Positions 56,507 to 64,000 of a DNA stretch of 64,000 nucleotides are shown here, piece after piece. The notes beneath the pieces were generated by a model, which saw only the letters and a program-made list of their open reading frames with translations, did no database searches and was not told the origin of the DNA. Both the position numbers and the translations under genes were made by a program. The stretch is from Buxus sempervirens (Eukaryota; Streptophyta; Magnoliopsida; Buxales; Buxaceae): contig OX387188.1 in the NCBI GenBank assembly GCA_947561395.2, positions 8,850,150-8,914,149 of the forward strand, written 5' to 3'. How positions within the stretch are numbered: the first letter of the stretch is position 1; the number at the start of each line of letters is the position of its first letter.

Positions 56507-59500
56507 ATGATATGGTTCTTAGCCGACTATGAAGATGTATTTGCATGGTCGTATCGGGATATGCCAGGGTTAGACACAGACATGGTTGTGCATAGGCTAC
56601 CTATTCTACCAGATGTTAAGCCAGTTAAACAGAAACTGAGAAGGTTAAAACCTGAATGGACATTGAAAGTCAAAGATGAAGTGGTTAAACAATTCCAAGC
56701 CAGATTCTTAGCAGTCTCCACATACCCTGAATGGCTTGCAAATATATTACCAGTGCCAAAGAAGGATGGAAAGGTCAGAATGTGCATAGATTACAGAGAC
56801 TTGAATAAGGCAAGTCCAAAGGATGATTTTCCACTTCCACATATTGACATCTTGGTGGACAACACGGCTGTACATAGCTTATTCTCATTCATGGACGGCT
56901 TCTCGGGGTACAATCAGATTAAGATGGCGAAGGATGATCAAGAAAAAACAGCCTTCATTACACCTTGGGGTACCTTCCACTACACTGTCATGCCATTTGG
57001 ACTTAAGAATGCAGGGGCAACCTACCAGCGGGCCATGACAGCATTATTCCATGATATTATCCATAGGGAGATGGAGGTTTATGTGGACGATATGATAGCC
57101 AAATCATGTGAAGAAGAAGACCACTTGATCAATTTGAAGAAGGTGTTTGACCGGCTCAGGAAATACAGTCTAAGGCTTAACCCTGCAAAATGTGTCTTTG
57201 GGGCTACATCAGGAAAGTTATTGGGCTTTATAGTAAGCAGGAAGGGAATTGAGATTGACCCAGCCAAAGCTAAAGCAATCATTGAAATGCCATCACCTAG
57301 AACAGAGAAGGAAGTTCATGGTTTTCTTGGAAGGATTCAATACATAAGCCGGTTCATAGCACAGCTCACTGCTATCTGTGAACCAATTTTCAAGCTTCTA
57401 AGAAAGAATAACCCGACAGTTTGGAATGATGATTGCCAAGAAGCCTTTGACACAATAAAGGAGTATTTATTGAATCCACCTGTGCTAGTGCCACCAACTC
57501 CAGGAAGACCATTAATTCTATACTTGTCAGTTTTGGAGACATCAATGGGGTGTGTCTTGGGACAGCATGACGATACAGGCAGAAAGGAAAGGGCGATTTA
57601 CTACCTAAGCAAGAAATTTACAGAATATGAAGCAAAGTATTCCCCTTTGGAAAATACTTGTTGTGCATTAGTGTGGGCAACTCAGAGGCTGAGGCACTAT
57701 TTCCTTAGTCATTCCACCTTATTGATATCCCGAATGGACCCTTTGAAGTATCTATTTGAGAAACCGGCTTTAACTGGTAGAACAGCAAAGTGGCAGTTGT
57801 TACTCTCTGAATTTGACCTCACCTATATCACGCAGAAAGCCATTAAAGGTCAAGCCATAGCTGATCACTTAGCTGCACACCCTTTACCAGAATACCAACC
57901 CTTGAAGACCAACTTCCCTGATGAGGCAATCCTATTTGCTGAAGAAGAAGAAGGTGAAAGCTCTTGGCAAATGTTCTTTGATGGGGCCGCCAATATGAAT
58001 GGAAATGGAATAGGGGCTGTGTTGATCAAGCCAGATGGGGCACATATCCCGATCGCAGTGAAGTTAAGGTTCCAATGCACAAACAATATAGCAGAGTATG
58101 AAGCATGCATAATTGGGTTGCAAGCTGCCTTAGACCATGAAGTAGAGGAACTTGACGTATATGGGGATTCGAGTCTTATCATCTTCCAAACAACTGGTGA
58201 ATGGAAAACCAAGGATCACAAATTGATCCCCTATCACCAGTATTTGGAAGAAATAAGCACCAAATTTACTCGAATTTCCTTCAATTATATGCCAAGGGCC
58301 AAAAATCAGTTTGCGGATGCTCTAGCAACATTGGCTTCAATGGTCAGTATGCCAGAAGGTGTTGATATTAGACCACTGGAAATTGAAGTCAGAGATGAAC
58401 CAGCTTATTGCCTTGTTCTAGAAGAAACCCCAGAAGAAGAAGTACCATGGTTTCAAGACATTAAGAACTTCCTAAATGATCGGAGTTTGCCAGAAAATGT
58501 CACCTCTACAGAGAAAAGAACAATACAGAGGTTGGCAGGACAGTTCTTATTAAGTGGTGGTCAGTTGTACAAAAGATCACACAATGATATACTGCTTAGA
58601 TGTGTTGCAAAGACCGAGTCAGAAAGGTTAGTTGAAACGGTACATGGAGGAGTGTGTGGACCCCATATGAATAGACACATGCTTGCCAAGAAGATTCTGC
58701 GATTGGGATATTACTGGTCAACAATGGAGCACGATTTCTATATACATGTCAAAAGGTGTCATTTATGCCAAGTGTATGTCGATAATAAAAATGCACCCCC
58801 AAGTGAATTACACAACATGACATCTCCATGGCCCTTCTCCATGTGGGGTATAGACATCATTGGAATGATCTCTCCAAAGGCATCAAATGGACACAGGTTT
58901 ATACTTGTAGCAATTGATTACTTCACCAAGTGGGTAGAGGCAGCTTCATATGCAAACATTACAAGTAGCCACGTTTTGAAATTCTTGAAGCACAATATCA
59001 TTTGTCGCTACGGTTTGCCAAGTGCCATAGTATCAGACAATGCTTCAAACCTTAAGAACAAGGACATGAGAAGGATGTGTGAACAGTTTCAAATTACCCA
59101 CCACATGTCAGCTCCGTATAGACCAAAGATGAATGGGGCAGTGGAAGCAGCAAATAAGAATATAAAGAAGATCATTCAGAAGATGGTAGTGAGTTTTAAA
59201 GATTGGCATGAAATGTTGCCACTTGCTCTACATGCTTTCAGAACCTCGATTCGAACTTCTACAGGGGCAACCCCGTACTCTTTAGTATATGGAATGGAAG
59301 GAGTTTTACCAGTGGAAGTGGAAATACCTTCACTAAGAGTGCTAATGGAAGCTGAATTAGAAGAAGCTGAATGGATACAATCAAAACATGATCAACTCAA
59401 TCTAATAGAGGAAAAGCGATTAAAGGCGCTTTGTCATGGCCAATTGTATCAGAAGAGAATGGCCAGGGCTTACAATAAGAAAGTGAAGCCCAGAACTTTC

Positions 59501-59695
59501 CAAGAAGGAAATTTAGTATTGAAGAAAATTTTACCCTTTTTGGAAGATCCTCGTGGAAAGTTTAAACCAAATTGGGAAGGGCCTTATGTGGTCAAGAAGG
59601 TCCTATTAGGGGGTGCTCTCATCTTAACAGAAATGGATGGGAAGGATTTTCCTGAGCCAATTAACTCTGATGCAGTAAAGAGATATTTTCCATGA
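56507..59695 (+). CDS. Tat pol: RT, RNase H, second (archaeal-type) RNase H, integrase
   Basis: 1062 intact codons. Coding similarity starts slightly before the first ATG (SEVQRDEMIWFLADYEDVFA). RT has RMCIDYRDLN, MPFGLKNAGATYQ and YVDD (about 192). The first RNase H follows (about 330-450). A second RNase H of archaeal type begins near 485 (FFDGAANMNG, Asp about 492; EYEA; DALATLAS), the hallmark of Tat elements. Integrase has an HHCC region (about 710-755) and DD35E core with Asp 783, Asp 844 and Glu 880, exactly 35 residues apart, then a C-terminal domain. All visible catalytic residues are present, so this part looks functional even though the upstream frame is broken. Confidence 0.95.
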   Translation: MIWFLADYEDVFAWSYRDMPGLDTDMVVHRLPILPDVKPVKQKLRRLKPEWTLKVKDEVVKQFQARFLAVSTYPEWLANILPVPKKDGKVRMCIDYRDLNKASPKDDFPLPHIDILVDNTAVHSLFSFMDGFSGYNQIKMAKDDQEKTAFITPWGTFHYTVMPFGLKNAGATYQRAMTALFHDIIHREMEVYVDDMIAKSCEEEDHLINLKKVFDRLRKYSLRLNPAKCVFGATSGKLLGFIVSRKGIEIDPAKAKAIIEMPSPRTEKEVHGFLGRIQYISRFIAQLTAICEPIFKLLRKNNPTVWNDDCQEAFDTIKEYLLNPPVLVPPTPGRPLILYLSVLETSMGCVLGQHDDTGRKERAIYYLSKKFTEYEAKYSPLENTCCALVWATQRLRHYFLSHSTLLISRMDPLKYLFEKPALTGRTAKWQLLLSEFDLTYITQKAIKGQAIADHLAAHPLPEYQPLKTNFPDEAILFAEEEEGESSWQMFFDGAANMNGNGIGAVLIKPDGAHIPIAVKLRFQCTNNIAEYEACIIGLQAALDHEVEELDVYGDSSLIIFQTTGEWKTKDHKLIPYHQYLEEISTKFTRISFNYMPRAKNQFADALATLASMVSMPEGVDIRPLEIEVRDEPAYCLVLEETPEEEVPWFQDIKNFLNDRSLPENVTSTEKRTIQRLAGQFLLSGGQLYKRSHNDILLRCVAKTESERLVETVHGGVCGPHMNRHMLAKKILRLGYYWSTMEHDFYIHVKRCHLCQVYVDNKNAPPSELHNMTSPWPFSMWGIDIIGMISPKASNGHRFILVAIDYFTKWVEAASYANITSSHVLKFLKHNIICRYGLPSAIVSDNASNLKNKDMRRMCEQFQITHHMSAPYRPKMNGAVEAANKNIKKIIQKMVVSFKDWHEMLPLALHAFRTSIRTSTGATPYSLVYGMEGVLPVEVEIPSLRVLMEAELEEAEWIQSKHDQLNLIEEKRLKALCHGQLYQKRMARAYNKKVKPRTFQEGNLVLKKILPFLEDPRGKFKPNWEGPYVVKKVLLGGALILTEMDGKDFPEPINSDAVKRYFP

Positions 59696-60174
59696 ATGAA
59701 TATTACTAGGAAATGATCTGAGGCCGTTTTTCCTTATATCCCAAAATTTGCATCCTTAGTCAAGCCAATTTGAGCTTGTTCGTCTTTTTTGTTAAACCTA
59801 AACTAGACTTACAGTCTTACACTGGGGCAAGGCCAATAAGGGCAAAGCCAATAGGGGCAAAAAGAAAAAAAATGAGAAAAAAAAGGAAAGAAAAAATAGG
59901 GGCAAATGAAAGCCAAATACAAAAGAAGAGGAATGGGATTGAATTCACCATGACTATAAGTCCGGTTGACCCATTTTTCACATTTAGAAAATTTTGAGCC
60001 TTTAATACCTTTTCTTTCATAAACCGAGCTTAGCCTTTGTTTCGTCCTATTATTAAGCCCTCGGTGATTTTAGTATATTTATTCAACTTTCAGAGTAAGA
60101 TTGGTGATGACGGAATGCAGAAGCCGACCCTAGTGAAAACCGTAATTGGCACTAGGGGCAATAAAGGCAAAAAT

Positions 60175-60205
<31 letters not shown>

Positions 60206-60641
60206 ATAAAGAATAAAAAAATCAAAGGTTGAGTTGATCATGTGGTCTAAATTTAATCAGCATGAGCATTGGAAACTGAGCAGATTAGCAGGGTTAAACA
60301 TGAAGGTAAAACTATTAGGGGATGATTCTAAAGGTCACGGGGTAGACAGATTTGGTCTCTCCCTATTGCTTGGACTACCTTTTTTATTATTCAACCTGAT
60401 CTTAATTCCTTTAATTAAATGCGATAAGTGTTTTGGATCAACTTTCAAAAAAAAAAAAAACTATACTTGGGCCAATGATGAGAAATCAAATACTTTTTCA
60501 TAAAACTTCTGTTTTTACAAGCATCTGAGAATTCTGAGGCCAATAATATAAAACCTATTTTTGAATTAAATCTATTGTCTTTCCACTAATGGAGTTTGCT
60601 TTTGTATAAAAGTATGAAAAAAAAAGAGAAGATAAAAGAAT
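59696..60641. other. Spacer between Tat pol and antisense gene
   Basis: Non-coding, with GGGGCAA-type short repeats (about 59823-59905) and A-rich tracts (about 60176-60220). Bases 60581-60597 are the exact reverse complement of 56097-56113 at the pol frameshift site. Confidence 0.7.
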
Positions 60642-62423
60642 CTAATCCCTACTCCCTAACTGCTCCTCAAGCTCCCTAATCCTAGCTGCCTGAGTTGCAA
60701 TGATTCCAGAAGCTCCCTCTGCATCAGGATCACTCAAAAAGGAGATGACCTCATCTGAAAAAAAATGCTTGATCTTCAACGCCCTAAGGTTGGCCAAGGA
60801 ATCCTGATATTTCTTCCGCATCACTCGGACTTCAAAGCGACGAGCTTGCCTTTGTTCTTCAAGCTTCTTCTCCATGGCAATGCGGCCAGATTTCTGCTCT
60901 TCAAGTTTCCTCTCCAGATCAATGACCTTTATCCTAAGCTCTTGTGCTTCTCGTACCCATATTTGTTGAAGCCGCTTATGGGTTGCCCTTTCAGACTCCA
61001 GAACGTCCTCATAGGTAGGAGGAAGAACTGCAGGAGGATCCTTTGGTACTGGGGCATGACTCTGCACCTGCTCTTTGATCCAAAAGTGATAGTCCTTCAC
61101 ATGGGACTCAGAAAAGACAGAACCTCGCAGAAAGTGAACATAGGACCACTCATTCATTAATTGAGCATTTAGCCCCATGGTGGCTGATGTAAGTGGTCCT
61201 ACAAGGCTCTCATAGCCAACTGGGATCATAATTCCCTGGGTCGCTCCAAACTGCCGAAGAACCCTCAAAGGAAGATAGAGAACCGCAGATTTCAAGCCTT
61301 CCAAGACCAGAAAGTTCTTATCTCTGAAGCTGATCACTGTCTCTGGATTGGGCTGATAAGTGCCAGGCCATCTCACTTGATCATCCTGGAGAGTACCCAA
61401 GAAAGTGAACCATCCTTGCTTGCCGCCTTGGATATTAGGACACCCCCTATTACTCATCAAAATAGGAACTTTCAATCTTGGAAAGAAGCGGCGAGTTATC
61501 TCTTCAACTTGGCTAAGGTGGTCAAGCAACCAAAGCTGCAGAAAAGGGGAGTATTTCAATTTATTTCCAAAAAGAAAGAAAAAAAAAAGAAAAAAGAAAA
61601 AAAAGAAAAGAAAAAAAAAGAGAAAAAGAAAAAAAAGATAAAAGGAAAAAAAAAAGAAAAAAGAAAAAGAAAAGAAAAAAAAAAGAAAAAAAAAGAAAGA
61701 AAAAAATACATGTGTTTTTTTTACCTGTAGGATAGGGGCGCAGGCAAGGAAGCGCTTCTTCTTTCTGAAATAGCAGTCAGTAAGGGCCTGGTATATCTCT
61801 GCTAAGATCATAGGGGTCAACCTCTCACGTTCCCTAACCTGGCAGATAACTGAGATGAGAGCCAAGTCAACTTGGTCATCACCCCATGGAAAAAGCAGCT
61901 GATTGACCACTACTAAAGTCAAAGCATTAAACCTGGCATCCTTGTCCCCACTCCTTAGAAGTTTTTCAGTCAAAAAGGTCTTGGACAAGGTCAATAGGGT
62001 ATCAGAATTTCCTAAGTCTTTTTTCCCTATACCCAAGAAAGTGGAAGCCTCCTTTTTATAACTAGGTTTTAGGGGCGGGTTCACAACTTTTTCAAAAAAT
62101 TTTAAGCCAAGGATGGTTTCAATTTCTTCTATGGTAGGAGTCATCTCTTTATCATCGAAACGGAAGAGATTCAGTTCAGGAACCCAGTGTCCAATCAAAG
62201 CTTCAATGATTTCCCACTTAAAGGGAATTTTAGGGAGGTGTAGGATATGCCCTAAGTGGATGGAATCCCAGCGAATCTCCTCATCAAGTGTCATGGAGTT
62301 AACCCATCTATCGTAGAAGGAGTCCACAATATTGTACCTAGTAAGATTAGGAGGTTTTGATCTAACAGGGTGTCTTGCATGAGGAGATTCAACGGCAGGA
62401 GAAAGCGGTGTAGGGGAAGCCAT
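60642..62423 (-). CDS. Antisense gene 1 of Tat element C (one intron)
   Basis: Runs opposite to gag-pol. ATG at 62423 is chosen because the frame upstream to 62480 has only a TTG, and a TATA box lies at 62522-62515. Exon 1 is 62423-61725 (233 codons); exon 2 is 61535-60642 (297 codons plus stop). The intron (61724-61536, 189 bases) has CTACAG|GTAAAA and CTTTTCTGCAG and a very long pyrimidine tract. It happens to stay open, reading a Phe-rich run that would be implausible in the protein. Both junctions are phase 0. Exon 1 has HWVPELNLFRFDDKEMTPT. Exon 2 ends in a long coiled coil (about residues 400-525). The N-terminal part resembles the plant-mobile-domain or DUF7745-type proteins reported as antisense ORFs of Tat/Ogre elements; this is from memory. 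Function unknown. Confidence 0.82.
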   Translation of the reverse strand: MASPTPLSPAVESPHARHPVRSKPPNLTRYNIVDSFYDRWVNSMTLDEEIRWDSIHLGHILHLPKIPFKWEIIEALIGHWVPELNLFRFDDKEMTPTIEEIETILGLKFFEKVVNPPLKPSYKKEASTFLGIGKKDLGNSDTLLTLSKTFLTEKLLRSGDKDARFNALTLVVVNQLLFPWGDDQVDLALISVICQVRERERLTPMILAEIYQALTDCYFRKKKRFLACAPILQVKKTHVFFSFFFFLFFFFSFSFFFFFSFYLFFLFLFFFLFFFFFFLFFFFLFGNKLKYSPFLQLWLLDHLSQVEEITRRFFPRLKVPILMSNRGCPNIQGGKQGWFTFLGTLQDDQVRWPGTYQPNPETVISFRDKNFLVLEGLKSAVLYLPLRVLRQFGATQGIMIPVGYESLVGPLTSATMGLNAQLMNEWSYVHFLRGSVFSESHVKDYHFWIKEQVQSHAPVPKDPPAVLPPTYEDVLESERATHKRLQQIWVREAQELRIKVIDLERKLEEQKSGRIAMEKKLEEQRQARRFEVRVMRKKYQDSLANLRALKIKHFFSDEVISFLSDPDAEGASGIIATQAARIRELEEQLGSRD

Positions 62424-62511
62424 GGAAGCGCCAAAGAAGCCAAGGAAAGCGAGAAAAGACGTGCTCAGGGAGTTTTCCAACTAGTAAAAGTGTCACAATG
62501 ACGTTCCCCAT

Positions 62512-62676
62512 GAGTTTATATAGAAAAAATCGTAAGGCAGTAAAATCCGTAATTATAATACGGGCATAGCGCGCCCGTATAGGAAATACGGACACCCTTG
62601 ACCGTGAAAACTTCACGGGCAGAGTGCGCCCGTAGTAACTTTACGGGCACGGCTTGCTCGTAGATTAAGTACGGTT
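62512..62676 (-). promoter_or_regulatory. Putative promoter of antisense gene 1
   Basis: Minus-strand TATATAAA (62522-62515) lies about 95 bases before the ATG. Upstream (62547-62676) are inverted words TACGGGC/GCCCGTA, including a 7-base-arm hairpin at about 62560-62580, plus CACGGGC, CGCCCGTAGTAACT and TACGGGCACGG. The same words occur in the LTR of C before its TATA box and in its leader. Confidence 0.65.
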
Positions 62677-62890
62677 CCTGCGAAAAAATTCAAAAAATGG
62701 GAATTTTTAATTTCCTTGTTTCCCTAAGCTTCACCTGTCCCTGCTTTAACATTCATCATGTAATAAAAACTGAAAAGAAAGAAGAAAAGAACACAAATGA
62801 ATGAAAACTAAACTTCTTTTATATATATGAGAATGTTTACATCACTTTTGTCAAAAATACAAATGTATATGAAAAATCCTAATCTACTAT

Positions 62891-64000
62891 CTATGCAGGT
62901 CCGCCCCTACGGCCACGGCCTCGTCCTCTGCCCCGACCATAGCCTGAAGATCGCCTGCGCTCAAAGACATGCCGCACAATATTGCGGGCTGTGCTACGCG
63001 TCATCCTGCTCAAAACAGACTGAATATCATGCCACATATATAAAGGCACAAGGCCAGCAGTGGGATGATCAGGAGGGACGTACCCTGAAGTATCTACATA
63101 TCCCGTAGACTCAGGATCAGAATCAGTACGGGAAGAATCTGCAGAAGGATCAGCAGCAGAAGGCGTCTCCTCTACAGCCTCCATAGCAGGACCAGCAGGA
63201 GCAGATGCCCCAGGTACATCAGCATCAGGACCAGGCTCTACAGGATTAGCTGTAGCCTCCTCCATCACCACGGCCTCCACAGTAGGCTCTACCACAGTGG
63301 CATCCATAGCCGAATCCATATCTGCATCAGCAGATACATCAGGAGCAGTCTCAGCTACTGGGGCAGACTCTGGCACATCCTCAGCAGCAGGTACAATATC
63401 AGCCTCGATCTCAGGCTCTGCTGCAGGTGCCTCTACTGGACTGGGAGACGTCACGAACTCCACTCGTGCCACAGAAAATACCTCATCCCGAAAATGCATG
63501 GGCACAGGTGAAGCAGGTGAAGAAGGGCCGGCTGTGTCCTCCTGAAACTAAGAGAAGAAATTTCAGTCAGAACCAAACAAATTAATACAAGAGCAGGAAT
63601 TGAAATAAAAGAAGAAATTAACCTGAGTGTAAGATGGACCCGCCTGGTCCTGTGCATCAGACGGACCCTCCTGGCCCTGTGCTCTGGCTAGCTGCCCCCG
63701 GAGGTCTGAAATGGTAATATAAAGGGCATCCCGCTCGGATCTCTGCCAACTGATCTCGCTGGCGCTCTAGATCAGCATATCGAGACCGGATCTCTGCCAA
63801 CTGAGCCTCCTGAAATAGAAAAGAAAGGGTCAGAAAATGTCAAAGAACAAATGAAAACAAAAAGGTAAAAGAAGAAGGCATACCGTAGTGTCATAAGCCC
63901 TAATCACTACCCCTCCAATCTTAGTGACTCTGCCACGGATAGGCATAGGTGGCATGAGGCACCCAACAGAAGCTCGCTTGAACCAGGCATCATAGTCACC
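62891..64000 (-). CDS. Antisense gene 2 of Tat element C (spliced, 5' end outside)
   Basis: Three exons are visible on the minus strand. Exon a: 64000-63884 (phase 0, donor ACG|GTATGC). Exon b: 63809-63623 (acceptor TTTCAG, donor CTCAG|GTTAAT). Exon c: 63541-62891 (acceptor TTAGTTTCAG), ending in TAG/TGA-type stop. Introns are 74 and 81 bases. Exon b is a heptad-like coiled coil (LAEIRSRYADLERQRDQLAE). Exon c is acidic, rich in Ala, Pro, Glu and Val, and ends with an RG-rich tail (GRGRGRGRGRRGG) typical of RNA-binding proteins. Exon b is 187 bases, one more than whole codons require, so it carries a frameshift near GAGATCCGAGCGG or the copy is damaged. I do not recognise the family. Confidence 0.7.

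Noticed and set aside
61537..61723. Phe-rich segment of antisense gene 1 as a membrane domain
   Set aside because: It is bounded by consensus splice sites in phase 0 and is a pyrimidine tract; better read as an intron.

Overview
The window is plant nuclear DNA made almost entirely of nested retrotransposons. I see no host gene, tRNA, rRNA, CRISPR array or bacterial feature. Evidence for a flowering plant is the Ty1/copia SIRE-type element, Ty3/gypsy Tat-type elements with a second RNase H, a chromovirus of Tekay type, many solo LTRs with 5-bp target-site duplications (TSDs), and plant-type TATA boxes and short introns. The species cannot be named from the sequence. Many stops in the older copies are TGG to TAG/TGA or CAG to TAG changes, as expected from deamination of methylated cytosine.  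Layout: 1-9043 is a young SIRE-type copia element S (5' LTR cut by the window edge; the two LTRs differ at 4 of 779 aligned positions) with a pol ORF and a second ORF behind its own TATA box. It sits in an older copia remnant K (9044-9729 and 15361-15477), which also holds solo LTR L1 (9730-15360) with solo LTR L2 inside it (10447-13571). 15727-19569 is part of a minus-strand LTR (E) carrying a hAT-like element. From 19570 insertions are stacked at least five deep: F (19570) contains G (19783-31960), which contains H (20648-29489), which contains I (21911-27850), which contains A (22834-25645). Matching or near-matching TSDs support G, H, I and A.  32350-45760 is a decayed Tat element B with two chromovirus-like solo LTRs in its leader. 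It is broken inside gag and joined to an inverted Tat LTR piece J (45760-46960) and a chromovirus integrase/chromodomain remnant D (46961-47867, LTR start 47868). Into that LTR went the best preserved Tat element, C (from 47954 past the window end): LTR, primer-binding site, 2.7-kb leader with a hairpin array, gag-protease, RT-RNase H-aRNase H-integrase, then two genes on the opposite strand. The first antisense gene has its own TATA box and one intron; the second has at least three exons.  The main new signal is structural. Three unrelated lineages (SIRE LTR, Tat leaders, chromovirus-like LTR H) each carry runs of short hairpins in which the loop is constant but the two arms change together from unit to unit. 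A second signal is a family-specific GC-rich inverted word (CGCTACCAGCG in S, ACGGGC in C, GTATCCG in A and B) placed near LTR promoters, in Tat leaders, and again near the promoter of the extra gene in S and C.
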